NCBI GenBank assembly: GCA_031262205.1
Contig: JAISID010000045.1
Location: 1-12,931 of the forward strand
Direction of reading: 5' to 3'
Source of the DNA: Holosporales bacterium
GTDB lineage: Bacteria; Pseudomonadota; Alphaproteobacteria; RUG11792
Length of the DNA stretch: 12,931 bases
In this document: one piece after another, positions 1 to 7,508 of the stretch
Layout of the letters: each line of letters opens with the position of its first letter
How positions within the stretch are numbered: the first letter of the stretch is position 1
Program-made: the position numbers and the translations under genes
Notes under the pieces: generated by a model
What the model was told of the DNA's origin: nothing
Seen by the model: only the letters and a program-made list of their open reading frames with translations
Database searches by the model: none

Positions 1-1086
1 CTCCTCGTTGAACAACTCAGTACTAGATAATTTCTCCAAGAGCCGCTTAATCCCATCTATATTAAGAGAAATAAGAAGGCCTAAAATTAAGCCGGTCCCC
101 GCGCCTAAAATTCCAACCGAAGCCCCGACAAAAAAGAATATCTTAAGAATAGATTTCTTCGTAATTCCAATCGTTCTCAGCACGGCTATATCTTTCGTCT
201 TGCTGCTCGTCAGCATTGTAAGGCCGGAAATTATATTAAACACGGCGACTAAAATAATTATGCTTAAAATCAAAGTCATAACGTTTTTCTCAACCGCCAC
301 CGCGTGAAATATGCTTGCGTCCGAATGCCGCCAATCTAAAACGTCGAAACTGTCGCCGAGAAGCGTCTTTAAATTTTGCGAAATAAATCGCGCGTCGTCT
401 ACCTTATCTAAGAAAATTTCCACCTGCGATATTTCGTTTTTCATACTGAAAAAATCTTGAGCAGCCGTAAGCGGCATTACAATAATATTTTTGTCATACT
501 CGTTCATCCCAACTTCGAAAATACCTGCTATGCTAAATATTTCCTCTTTCGGCAATTTTCCAAACGGGGTTATTATCCCCTCGGGAATAAGTAATTTTAT
601 TGCGTCTCCCACGCGAAGATTAGCATTCTCAGCCATTCGTTTTCCAATTAAAATTCCTTGATCTGTAAAATCCGTTACGCTTCCAATTTTAATATTGTCA
701 GACAACAATTTTTTAGATTTAAGCGATTCAAAAGACATCCCATACGCTAATACGCCCTTCGCCGAATCGCCCGCTATCATAACGACCTGTTGTTCTATTT
801 GAGGAATCGCATACTTGATTGTTTTACAAGAAGTCTTTATTTTCTCGGCTACGTTTTCATAATCGGAAATCGGCGAACGATTCGCGCTATATACGATTAC
901 GTGCCCCTTCATTCCAACGATCTTTTCAAGAAGTTCAAATCGAAAACCATTCATAACCGACGTGACGATTATTAAAGTCGCGACGCCCAAAGCTATGCCT
1001 ATAAAAGAAAACCACGTAACAATATAGGCAAAACCAGAACTCTTTCCAGAACCTAAATATCTTCCAGCAATAAATCTCTCTATCAT
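1..1086 (-). CDS. lolC: Lipoprotein-releasing ABC transporter permease, LolC/LolE family (3' end outside window)
   Basis: Inner-membrane permease that, with the LolD ATPase, extracts mature lipoproteins from the inner membrane and passes them to the carrier LolA. The frame is open for 362 codons from ATG at 1086 to the window edge without a stop. It begins MIERFIAGRYLGSGKSSGF, followed by a first membrane segment at about residues 19-43 that ends in the family-typical SVMNGFR. A long periplasmic domain follows (about 45-265), then two FtsX-type membrane segments near 267-290 and 315-345. Family members are usually about 410 residues, so roughly 50 residues with the last membrane helix should lie beyond the edge. 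Whether it is LolC, LolE or the single fused-role type cannot be told without neighbouring genes. No clear ribosome site is seen; a weak GAGTAAG precedes the ATG. It shares envelope-lipoprotein biogenesis with lnt further along the window. Confidence 0.9.
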   Translation of the reverse strand, partial: MIERFIAGRYLGSGKSSGFAYIVTWFSFIGIALGVATLIIVTSVMNGFRFELLEKIVGMKGHVIVYSANRSPISDYENVAEKIKTSCKTIKYAIPQIEQQVVMIAGDSAKGVLAYGMSFESLKSKKLLSDNIKIGSVTDFTDQGILIGKRMAENANLRVGDAIKLLIPEGIITPFGKLPKEEIFSIAGIFEVGMNEYDKNIIVMPLTAAQDFFSMKNEISQVEIFLDKVDDARFISQNLKTLLGDSFDVLDWRHSDASIFHAVAVEKNVMTLILSIIILVAVFNIISGLTMLTSSKTKDIAVLRTIGITKKSILKIFFFVGASVGILGAGTGLILGLLISLNIDGIKRLLEKLSSTELFNEE

Positions 1087-1149
1087 CAACTTACTCGATA
1101 ACGGTCAACGCTTAAAAAGAATAGAAAAATAACTTACAACTTCTTCAAT

Positions 1150-1166
1150 ATTTCGTTTGACGAAAT
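1150..1166. promoter_or_regulatory. Short perfect palindrome upstream of lolC/E, possible operator
   Basis: A 7-bp perfect inverted repeat with a 3-base centre (ATTTCGT, TTG, ACGAAAT) lies in the 192-base gap between the nuclease-like gene and lolC/E, 64 bases before the lolC/E start. There is no T-run on either side, so it is not a convincing intrinsic terminator. A dyad operator is possible but unproven. Confidence 0.25.
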
Positions 1167-1278
1167 GTAACGACAATGTTTGCAAATTACTCCCCTTTCA
1201 AAACCATACAAGATTATATAAGTTTATAAGAAAATCACGCGAAATTAAAAGAGTCGTTTTTCGTAACGCGACATTCGT

Positions 1279-3240
1279 TTAAGATCGAAGGCAAGCGAAA
1301 CACACTCTTATATCCCCCATAGAATCAATGAGAATGCCGTGGCATTCTTTCAGTTTCCAATCGGCTAATCTTTTTTCACAAAAATAACGTAAACAATTAA
1401 AAGCGGTGAGATCGTCGAAGTCGTTGCAATGTACTACCAAGCCTATATCTTTATCATCGATTTTCAACTTCATAGAGAAATCATGAATGCCTTTATCTTT
1501 TTTTGTAGCCTCGATAATACGCAAAATATTTTTATTAATATCTTCCGCGTTATATAAAAGGAGACATCTTCCTAAATCTATTGCTTCAGGTTTGGCGTCG
1601 CTTTCTAAAAAAGATATTATCTTTCCGACAAAAGACTTCCTTCTGGCCTCTATATCTCCTTCGACGTAATCCTTTCCTCCAGGTATTTTCAAGCGACGAT
1701 TCATCATAACTGCCTCTAACTCCCTAGCACAATTTTTGTCTAGTAATAAAACTTCACAGTCTTCCCCTATAAATAAATTCCTTTTTAAATGATGAGCGAG
1801 AACAACCGTTTCGTCGTCTGCGTCAATTTCAAATTTCGCTTTGGCTCTTCCCTCCAGATAACTCAAAAAATATAGCGGCGTTGAAAGCATCTCTGTAATT
1901 GTATCTAGGGCGAAGACGGTTAAAACAAGAGGAGACAGTATTTTATCCCCTTCCTTGTACTTCTCATATTTTAGAAATTCTGATACCTGCAAAATAAGAG
2001 CGGGATAAGCCTCCGCTAACAAACAACAAATATAGATTTCCTTAAACTTTCTATTTACGTTTAGTTCTCCGTCGTTAGAATCTTTCAGTTTATAAGACTC
2101 TCTTTCCAAGGCTTGAGCGCACTTTAATCCTTGATCGTAAGCGTCTTGAACCGCTTTTTTAAAGTCTTCTTTAAAACATTGATCATTTCCTTTTCTAGAT
2201 TCTATTCTGAGCTTTTTAGCTTTGGCTTGAACCACAATCGCTCTATCGGCGAACACGACTAGCGCATCGATTTCTCCGACTATATCTTTGCCCCTGTAAA
2301 TATTTGCGTTAGAGAAGACGTTTTCTTTGCCAAAAACAGAAGTAAGTTTTTCTTTCGCGAAATCTTCAACAAAAGCTCCTCTGTTTTTCTTTGCCTGTTC
2401 TTTATAATCGGAATCTCCTATCATCCAATAAAAAGGAGACTCGTACGACGCCTCGCAAAAACGATACTGTTGCAATAAAATATATCTATCTTCGTTTTTT
2501 ATTAATGGGGATGCGTTTACGATATTAAAATCTTCCAAAGAGGTAAACCGTTCATTTTTGTTATCCTTGGGAATGCAAAAGGAATCTAGTGCTTTTTCTA
2601 CAATCGATAAATCTAGGCAAGCGTAATCCGCAATATCCTTGGCGGTAAATTCAAATTTTTTGCATGGAGGTTGATCATTCTGAAAGTCACGTGTACGCTC
2701 GAATACATTTCGCATGTCGGAAACGGAGTATCCTTTATTTTTCAAAAACCATTCGTTATCTTTTGCATACATCTTTTCCGCAAATTCCGTAAATTGAAAA
2801 CTATAAGCAGGATCCATTCTATAAAATACGGGTTCCATAAAATGCTCTGCATTTGAAAATAATTTGGATTTTTGGTCTGCAGAAATACTTAATAACCTCT
2901 GTTCATCCTCATCAATCATTAACAGAGACAGATGCATCTTTCTTAAAAGTTCAATCGTCGTTTGTATCATCTCTTGCAAATTAGCGTCCCCTGGGAATGA
3001 AAAATCTATTTCTCCTTTAACCGTTAGTCCAAATAAAGTCGATATTTCAGTATTTTCTAAAGCATCTTCGGAAAAAACAGGAGCCAGGCTTTCCTCAGTT
3101 AATCCAGTGTTCTTTTTATAAGACAAAAAGCAACTGCGAGCTTGCAAATACGCTAACGCATACATATAGCCTGGACGAGTACAAACTTCCGCTAATTTAT
3201 TAAAAATTTTCTGTACTTCATTATTATTTTGGATTGTCAT
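1279..3240 (-). CDS. Large protein with NERD-like PD-(D/E)xK nuclease core, function unknown
   Basis: A 653-residue protein read from ATG at 3240. A TTG three codons earlier is in frame but has no better ribosome site. The centre carries a restriction-endonuclease-like signature: a helix with E292 (FVEDFAKEKL), then GEID with D325, then a hydrophobic strand ending in Q338-A-K340. This matches the E...D...(E/Q)xK spacing of NERD and related PD-(D/E)xK nucleases. The roughly 285 residues before it and 300 after it match nothing I recognise; no helicase, ATPase, membrane or secretion signal is visible. Late cysteines (CFACLRS end) do not form an obvious zinc site. It lies 31 bases downstream of a tRNA-Leu on the same strand, has no clear promoter of its own, and may be read through from the tRNA promoter. 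Location at a tRNA 3' end and an isolated nuclease fold suggest an accessory or defence role; that is inference only. Confidence 0.75.
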   Translation of the reverse strand: MTIQNNNEVQKIFNKLAEVCTRPGYMYALAYLQARSCFLSYKKNTGLTEESLAPVFSEDALENTEISTLFGLTVKGEIDFSFPGDANLQEMIQTTIELLRKMHLSLLMIDEDEQRLLSISADQKSKLFSNAEHFMEPVFYRMDPAYSFQFTEFAEKMYAKDNEWFLKNKGYSVSDMRNVFERTRDFQNDQPPCKKFEFTAKDIADYACLDLSIVEKALDSFCIPKDNKNERFTSLEDFNIVNASPLIKNEDRYILLQQYRFCEASYESPFYWMIGDSDYKEQAKKNRGAFVEDFAKEKLTSVFGKENVFSNANIYRGKDIVGEIDALVVFADRAIVVQAKAKKLRIESRKGNDQCFKEDFKKAVQDAYDQGLKCAQALERESYKLKDSNDGELNVNRKFKEIYICCLLAEAYPALILQVSEFLKYEKYKEGDKILSPLVLTVFALDTITEMLSTPLYFLSYLEGRAKAKFEIDADDETVVLAHHLKRNLFIGEDCEVLLLDKNCARELEAVMMNRRLKIPGGKDYVEGDIEARRKSFVGKIISFLESDAKPEAIDLGRCLLLYNAEDINKNILRIIEATKKDKGIHDFSMKLKIDDKDIGLVVHCNDFDDLTAFNCLRYFCEKRLADWKLKECHGILIDSMGDIRVCFACLRS

Positions 3241-3271
3241 AATAAGCAAAAATATTGTTGAGATTCAAACG

Positions 3272-3357
3272 TGGTACCTGCTGCCGGACTCGAACCGGCA
3301 AGCCTTTTAAGCGACAGATTTTAAGTCTGTTGTGTCTACCAATTCCACCAAGCAGGC
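3272..3357 (-). tRNA. tRNA-Leu (anticodon UAA)
   Basis: A complete tRNA on the minus strand. The acceptor arm GCCTGCT pairs with AGCAGGT (one G-T pair), followed by discriminator A and an encoded CCA. The anticodon stem ACAGA/TCTGT encloses a loop with TAA, which decodes UUA (and UUG by wobble). The T arm reads GCCGG-TTCGAGT-CCGGC, and a long variable arm of the class II type is present, as expected for leucine. It is preceded by a near-consensus promoter and followed closely by the nuclease-like gene. Confidence 0.96.
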
Positions 3358-3366
3358 CTATTGTGG

Positions 3367-3396
3367 ATAATATCAAGTTTACGGCGAATATGTCAA
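3367..3396 (-). promoter_or_regulatory. Sigma-70-type promoter of tRNA-Leu
   Basis: On the minus strand a perfect TTGACA (3396-3391) is followed after 18 bases by TATTAT (3372-3367). The expected start point is near 3360, a few bases before the mature tRNA 5' end at 3357. It is the only strong promoter upstream of the nuclease-like gene, so it could also feed that gene. Confidence 0.75.
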
Positions 3397-3464
3397 TCTT
3401 TTATATATTTTGAAAATTCCTTAACGCCTTGGAAATTTCATCTGTAATAATTCAAAACTTTATT

Positions 3465-3484
3465 ATATAGCCGTCGCTTATGGA
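3465..3484. repeat. 20-bp near-repeat, copy A
   Basis: Matches ATATARCCGTCGCTTATRGA; the second copy at 4929-4948 differs at the two R positions only. This copy ends 119 bases before the ddl start codon and the other ends 109 bases before the Sel1-gene ATG. Function unknown; a shared upstream control site or a small dispersed repeat are both possible. Confidence 0.45.
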
Positions 3485-3543
3485 GAGCGGGGAAACGATT
3501 GTTAAAACAATATTCTAAACGCGTTACGCTAAGATTTAACCTC

Positions 3544-3573
3544 TTGCGTAAGATCGCCCAGTAATAGTATTAT
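3544..3573 (+). promoter_or_regulatory. Possible ddl promoter
   Basis: TTGCGT at 3544-3549 and TATTAT at 3568-3573 are separated by 18 bases, about 30 bases before the ddl ATG. Both boxes deviate from consensus, so this is a candidate only. Confidence 0.35.
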
Positions 3574-3602
3574 TTTGTTATCTTGATTAACAAACAATAA
3601 AT

Positions 3603-4526
3603 ATGAAAATAAAAAAAATAGCGCTTCTGGCCGGAGGATGGTCTCCAGAACGAGAGGTTTCGCTCAACTCTGGCAAAAACATTGCCGAAGGATTAAAACG
3701 GTTGGGATTTGAGGTATGCGAGATAGACGTTAAAAAAGATTTAAAGCATATAACGGACAAACTATACGATTGCCGGCCGGATTTTGTATTTAACACACTG
3801 CATGGGATTGGAGGAGAAGACGGCGTAATCCAAGGTATTTTAGAAGTTTTCGGCGTTCCGTATAACAATAGCGACGTCTTAAGCTCCGCTATTACTTTCG
3901 ATAAGTCGGTATGCAAAAAACTTGTTAAAACAGCTGGCGTTCGCGTCGTAGACGGGTTCGACATAACTTCGAGCGACATCCAAAATATTAATACGCCTCA
4001 AGGAATCAACGTAAATTACCCCTTTGTCGTTAAGCCGTCCGACAATGGCTCTACCATTGGGGTTTTCTTAATTTTCAACGACGAAGACTTGCAAAATCTC
4101 AAAAATACAAAGTGGACTTTCGGCGAAAAAGTCATAATAGAAAAATATATAAAAGGTCGGGAGTTCACAACGCTAACTTTAGATGGAAAAGCAATCGGAG
4201 CGATTGAAATAACGTATAAAAATAAACTTTACGATTACTCGAGCAAATACGATGTTGGAGGTTCGTTTCATTTATCTCATTTCAATCTTGGCGAATCAAA
4301 TTTAAAAGAAATGCTTGATATGTCTGAAAAAGCGTTTAAGGTTTGCTGCTGCAGAGGAATAGCCCGCGCGGACTTTAGGTACGATAACGAACGCGTCTAT
4401 TTTTTGGAGCTAAACACCCAGCCTGGCATGACGTCTCTTTCCCTGGTTCCAGACATAGCGAAATTCAACGGAATATCGTTTGAAAACCTACTTATGAAGA
4501 TTATAGAAAGCAGCCTGAAAACGTAA
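3603..4526 (+). CDS. ddl: D-alanine--D-alanine ligase
   Basis: Cytoplasmic ATP-grasp enzyme that joins two D-alanines, using ATP, to make the dipeptide terminating peptidoglycan precursors. At 307 residues it has the usual DdlB length. Visible landmarks: GGWSPEREVSLNSG near residues 11-24 (E16 corresponds to the N-terminal glutamate that binds the first D-Ala), HGIGGEDGVIQG for the N-terminal domain, KPSDNGSTIGV at 144-154 (S150 in the catalytic loop), YDYSSKY in the omega loop, and ARADFRYDN followed by LELNTQPGMT, with metal ligands E269 and N271. The W in GGWS is common in alphaproteobacterial versions. No strong ribosome site precedes the ATG. It is not in the usual murC-murB-ddl-ftsQ cluster: a tRNA lies upstream on the other strand and a repeat-bearing gap downstream, suggesting a rearranged envelope-gene order. 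Confidence 0.95.
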   Translation: MKIKKIALLAGGWSPEREVSLNSGKNIAEGLKRLGFEVCEIDVKKDLKHITDKLYDCRPDFVFNTLHGIGGEDGVIQGILEVFGVPYNNSDVLSSAITFDKSVCKKLVKTAGVRVVDGFDITSSDIQNINTPQGINVNYPFVVKPSDNGSTIGVFLIFNDEDLQNLKNTKWTFGEKVIIEKYIKGREFTTLTLDGKAIGAIEITYKNKLYDYSSKYDVGGSFHLSHFNLGESNLKEMLDMSEKAFKVCCCRGIARADFRYDNERVYFLELNTQPGMTSLSLVPDIAKFNGISFENLLMKIIESSLKT

Positions 4527-4633
4527 GGGAATCATCGCCTAATGCGTGCAAAAGGTATATCTCTAGAGTTTTCAACGACTCAAATGAACATATGTTTTAA
4601 AAGTAACCCATTTATAAAATACCTACTTATAAG

Positions 4634-4660
4634 ATCATTATCGCTTGCCAAAGCAATGAT
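4634..4660 (+). terminator. Weak hairpin downstream of ddl
   Basis: ATCATT pairs with AATGAT and, after a 3-base bulge, GCTT pairs with AAGC around a GCCA loop; TTTCCC follows. It lies 108 bases past the ddl stop. The short T-run and bulge make it a poor intrinsic terminator, so the call is tentative. Confidence 0.3.
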
Positions 4661-4772
4661 TTCCCAATTTAGTGCGACATTTGCGTATTAGTTCACATCG
4701 TTCCTTCCCAAAATCCAAGATACCAGTGTTAACGACGAGCAACCGGACTATAAGACGCAAACCTTCCCCCCA

Positions 4773-4922
4773 ATAATATTTATCTTTTGGAACGAGGATA
4801 TCTCGACCGATTTATAAAGCGAATTGTCAAGGGCAATAGAGCGAGCAAAGCGAAGCATCCCTTGACAAGCTGCGCTTCTAATAAATCGGTATAATCGAGT
4901 ATGTCCAAAAGATAAATATTAT
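4773..4922 (+). repeat. Nested palindromic repeat element, copy 1 (150 bp)
   Basis: Bounded by perfect 18-bp inverted repeats, ATAATATTTATCTTTTGG and its complement. Inside are two further paired arms: ACCGATTTAT with its complement (plus nearby AAGCG/CGCTT pairing), and TTGTCAAGGG with CCCTTGACAA, around a purine-rich loop containing GAGCAAAGCGAAGC. The second copy at 7361-7508 aligns to it in reverse orientation at roughly 85% by hand, with differences concentrated in the unpaired segments. The whole unit could form one long hairpin or cruciform. It has no coding frame, so it resembles a MITE or a genome-dispersed palindromic repeat. No clear target-site duplication is visible. Confidence 0.85.
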
Positions 4923-4928
4923 AAATAC

Positions 4929-4948
4929 ATATAACCGTCGCTTATAGA
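4929..4948. repeat. 20-bp near-repeat, copy B
   Basis: Same motif as 3465-3484 with two transitions. It begins seven bases after palindromic repeat copy 1 ends, and lies in the leader region of the Sel1 gene. Confidence 0.45.
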
Positions 4949-5016
4949 AATATTAGGAGACAATTTCCATTCATATTATTAAAACAGATAGTTTCCGTTT
5001 TAGACGTCTTAGCATT

Positions 5017-5022
5017 TATAAT
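5017..5022 (+). promoter_or_regulatory. Candidate -10 box for the sel1-lnt pair
   Basis: A perfect TATAAT lies 34 bases before the ATG at 5057. No good -35 box is found at 16-18 bases; the nearest upstream sequence is TTCCGT. It would drive both the Sel1 protein and the overlapping lnt. Confidence 0.35.
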
Positions 5023-5056
5023 TAATTTCAATGTTATCTATAACTAGTTGCTTTGC

Positions 5057-5620
5057 ATGAAAAACATACTGTTTCGTTTATTGGTATTATTTGCGTTAAT
5101 CTTCAGTTGTTCCGCTGAAAATAAGTTTATTAACAATTACGTTGCAAGACTAATATATGCGGCCGAAACGGAAGCGTTGGAGGATTATCTCCTAAAATCT
5201 ACGAGCTATCCGCATCCTAACGCTACGGCTTCTTATATATTAGGTTCTCTTTATCTTGACGGCTCAATTTTAAAAAAGGATTTGCAAAAAGCGGACATAT
5301 TTATCACCAAAGCGGCAAATATGGGGTTGCCCGAAGCGATTAATTCGATTGGAGACGGCTATTATTCGGGAGACATTCGTAAAAAAAATATAAGAAAAGC
5401 CCTGGAATATTATGAAAAAGCCGCAGCTCTAGGGTTCAAACCGTCGCAATTTAACGCTGGAATCGTTCTTCTAAGGAATGCAAAAAACAAAAACGATCTA
5501 AAACGAGCAATTTTATACTTGGATAAAGCCTCGAAAAATAGTAAAGATTTAAAAGAGATAACTAAAGCGGCCGTTCGCTACAAAATTGACGCTCAAAAAC
5601 GCCTTAAAAATTACAAATAA
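5057..5620 (+). CDS. Exported Sel1-repeat (TPR-like) protein, possible lipoprotein
   Basis: A 187-residue protein from ATG at 5057; a TTG three codons earlier is less likely because the ATG gives a standard signal peptide. Residues 1-20 are MKN, then a leucine/phenylalanine-rich core, then FSCSA-EN. This could be cut by signal peptidase I after CSA, or the IFSC segment could act as a non-canonical lipobox with Cys18 acylated. The body carries at least two Sel1-like helical repeats of about 36 residues (YILGSLYLDG...KADIFITKAANMG and SIGDGYYSGD...KALEYYEKAAALG), then a more degenerate third and a basic tail. Sel1 repeats generally bind proteins in the periplasm or act in host interaction. The gene overlaps lnt by 35 bases, so translation is probably coupled. 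Specific function is unknown. Confidence 0.8.
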   Translation: MKNILFRLLVLFALIFSCSAENKFINNYVARLIYAAETEALEDYLLKSTSYPHPNATASYILGSLYLDGSILKKDLQKADIFITKAANMGLPEAINSIGDGYYSGDIRKKNIRKALEYYEKAAALGFKPSQFNAGIVLLRNAKNKNDLKRAILYLDKASKNSKDLKEITKAAVRYKIDAQKRLKNYK

Positions 5621-7124
5621 CTTTCTTGAAATTCTTCTTGCGACGTTTCCAAAGCTAAGCCTTTTTCTCGCCGGCGGGTTAGCAAAGTTTTGCTTTTGTA
5701 AGGAATATTCCTTTCCTATCTTGGCATGGCCTATGTTTGCCGTTTTGTTAACCGTATTAATTAACTCGAAGTTAAATAAGTCTTTTTCCATAGGATTTTG
5801 TTTTGGAACAGGATATTTTGGAAGCTCGTTATATTGGATTGCGGAATCGTTTAAATGCGTCGGCTTAGGAAATTACGGGTATGTCGCCGTCGTTCTTTTA
5901 GTTTTATATTTATCGATTTATTCGGCAGCGGCCTGCTTCCTGACAAAAAGATTTTCAAGAACAAGACTAAACTTTTTAATACTTTTCGCATCTTTTTGGA
6001 CGCTTATGGAATATGCAAGAGGAATAATCTTTACTGGTTTTCCTTGGAATTTAATAGGATACGCGACTTATAACATACCATTCTTTCCACAAATAGCCGA
6101 CATATTCGGGGTTTACGGCGTATCGTTTATATTTGTTCTCATCGTCGCGTTCCTTACAAACAAAAAAACAATGCCTTGGGGGTTAGCCATATTTAGCGCG
6201 ATTTTGATTTACGGCTATTACAAAATAAACATATACGACGGTTACATAGTCCCAAAAGAGCAATGTCTTACGAGGATAGTTCAACCGTCGATTAAACAAG
6301 AAGACAAAATGGACTTAACAAAGTTTAAAAAAAATCTACAAAAACATATAACGTTGTCTGGGCTGTCGTCGAATATTTATAAAGGAAAGATGTTGATTGC
6401 CTGGCCGGAGGCGGCGATTAATATACCAACGACTCCTAAAAACGGTATTTTAAATTACGTAAGCTCGAAGCTGCCCGACGATACTTATATAATCGCTGGA
6501 CGCGATAAGATCGAACAAAATCGCGTATATAATGGAGCGTGCGTAATAGGGAAAAAAGAAGGGATTTTACAATCGTATGAGAAAAGACACCTTCTGCCGT
6601 TCGGCGAGTTTATTCCCGAATTTCTACTAAATCTTGGGCTTAGAAAAGTTACTCCTGGAATCGTGAATTTCACAAAAGGAACCTCGACTCGAACTATCAA
6701 AATCGACGGCTTTAACAAATTTGACGTCGTTATATGTTACGAAGCGGTTTTCCCCGGAGAAATACTTGACGATCCCGATAGCGGCTGGATTTTAAACATA
6801 ACAAACGACGCTTGGTTCAAAGATTCGGACGGGCCTGCTCAACACTTAACCGCCGCTTGTTTTAGGGCGATTGAAGAGGGAAGAGCCGTTGTTAGAGTCG
6901 CGAACAACGGCATATCCTGCGTAATTGATTGCAACGGGAGATTCCAACAAAGACTAGAAACAGACGAGGTTGGAAAAATAGACGTAAACATGCCGAGTAA
7001 ATATTGCTCGACGTTTTTTTCCAAGCATAAAAATAAAACCGTTTTGATACTGATAACCGTATTAATAATTTCATTGCTTATTCGCGGTTACGTATTCGCT
7101 CCTCCGTATCGGCAAAACGCCTAA
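5586..7124 (+). CDS. lnt: Apolipoprotein N-acyltransferase
   Basis: Integral inner-membrane enzyme that transfers an acyl chain from phospholipid to the amino group of the diacylglyceryl cysteine of lipoproteins, the last step before Lol sorting. The 512-residue product has several N-terminal membrane helices (to about residue 215), with YWIAESF and GFPWNLIGYA typical of the family, then a nitrilase-fold periplasmic domain and a C-terminal membrane anchor near 480-503. The catalytic triad is present: E275 in AWPEAA, K333 in YEKRHLLPFGEF and C384 in VICYEAVFPG. ITNDAWF is also conserved. The start is TTG at 5586; the first downstream ATG (5731) would remove part of the first helices, so the TTG, or another non-ATG start close by, is preferred. 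It overlaps the Sel1 gene's last 35 bases in another frame. Confidence 0.93.
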   Translation: MTLKNALKITNNFLEILLATFPKLSLFLAGGLAKFCFCKEYSFPILAWPMFAVLLTVLINSKLNKSFSIGFCFGTGYFGSSLYWIAESFKCVGLGNYGYVAVVLLVLYLSIYSAAACFLTKRFSRTRLNFLILFASFWTLMEYARGIIFTGFPWNLIGYATYNIPFFPQIADIFGVYGVSFIFVLIVAFLTNKKTMPWGLAIFSAILIYGYYKINIYDGYIVPKEQCLTRIVQPSIKQEDKMDLTKFKKNLQKHITLSGLSSNIYKGKMLIAWPEAAINIPTTPKNGILNYVSSKLPDDTYIIAGRDKIEQNRVYNGACVIGKKEGILQSYEKRHLLPFGEFIPEFLLNLGLRKVTPGIVNFTKGTSTRTIKIDGFNKFDVVICYEAVFPGEILDDPDSGWILNITNDAWFKDSDGPAQHLTAACFRAIEEGRAVVRVANNGISCVIDCNGRFQQRLETDEVGKIDVNMPSKYCSTFFSKHKNKTVLILITVLIISLLIRGYVFAPPYRQNA

Positions 7125-7360
7125 ATGTAAATTCGAAATAAAAACAGAATCCCATACTTAGATAGAATCTTGTTTCTTAGCGGAATTTAGCGGACGATTG
7201 TCCGTATGCCGAGCAACCGTTTTTGCTTTCATGGGAGCAAATTTAAAATAGTATCAGAAAAAGCGAAGGCGCCAAAGGAAAATTATAGCTTGACGGTTTT
7301 ATGGTTTGTTCCATTACATTATTGCGGAGCCGAAGTTCTAGAACAGTAATGGCAATATCT

Positions 7361-7508
7361 ATAATATTTATCTTTTGGCTCCTTCGATTATACCGATTTA
7401 CCACGCGTAACTTGTCAAGGGACGCTTCGCTTTGCTCAGCTCTCACGCCCTTGACAAGTCGCTTTATAAATCGGTCTCGTTTTTCTCGTTCCAAAAGATA
7501 AATATTAT
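7361..7508 (-). repeat. Nested palindromic repeat element, copy 2 (148 bp, inverted)
   Basis: Same element as 4773-4922 in opposite orientation, with identical 18-bp termini. The ACCGATTTA and TTGTCAAGGG arms and the GAGCAAAGCGAAGC loop are kept; two short indels and substitutions fall mainly in the linkers. It starts 237 bases after the lnt stop. Together the copies bracket the sel1-lnt pair as inverted repeats about 2.4 kb apart. Confidence 0.85.

Larger units (their letters stand above)
4527..5056. other. Non-coding gap between ddl and the Sel1 gene
   Basis: About 530 bases with no convincing coding frame. It holds a weak hairpin (4634-4660), palindromic repeat copy 1 (4773-4922), the second 20-bp near-repeat (4929-4948) and a candidate -10 box (5017-5022). 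Nothing recognisable as a structured RNA family is seen in 4527-4630 or 4661-4772. Confidence 0.6.

Noticed and set aside
1087..1278. Direct repeat of the tRNA-Leu 3' end beyond the nuclease-like gene (integration scar)
   Set aside because: I searched this gap by eye for the tRNA acceptor and T-arm sequence and found no copy, so an integrated island is not demonstrated.
3495..3508. ATTGTT-AA-AACAAT palindrome upstream of ddl
   Set aside because: It is very short and A/T-rich, expected by chance in this composition; no supporting copy was seen.
3587..3979. 130-codon minus-strand frame overlapping ddl
   Set aside because: It is antisense to a clear ddl gene with all catalytic residues; the frame is a by-product of ddl codon usage.
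4860..4895. TTGACA and TATAAT inside palindromic element 1 as a mobile promoter
   Set aside because: The spacing is about 22 bases (20 in the other copy), too long for a sigma-70 promoter, and the boxes are part of the paired arms and their flank.
7243..7494. 83-codon minus-strand frame over the second palindrome
   Set aside because: It lies mostly inside a repeat whose other copy is not open in a matching frame, so it is not a gene.
4773..7508. The two palindromic elements as CRISPR or phage attachment sites
   Set aside because: There are only two copies in opposite orientation, with no regular spacers and no integrase gene in view.
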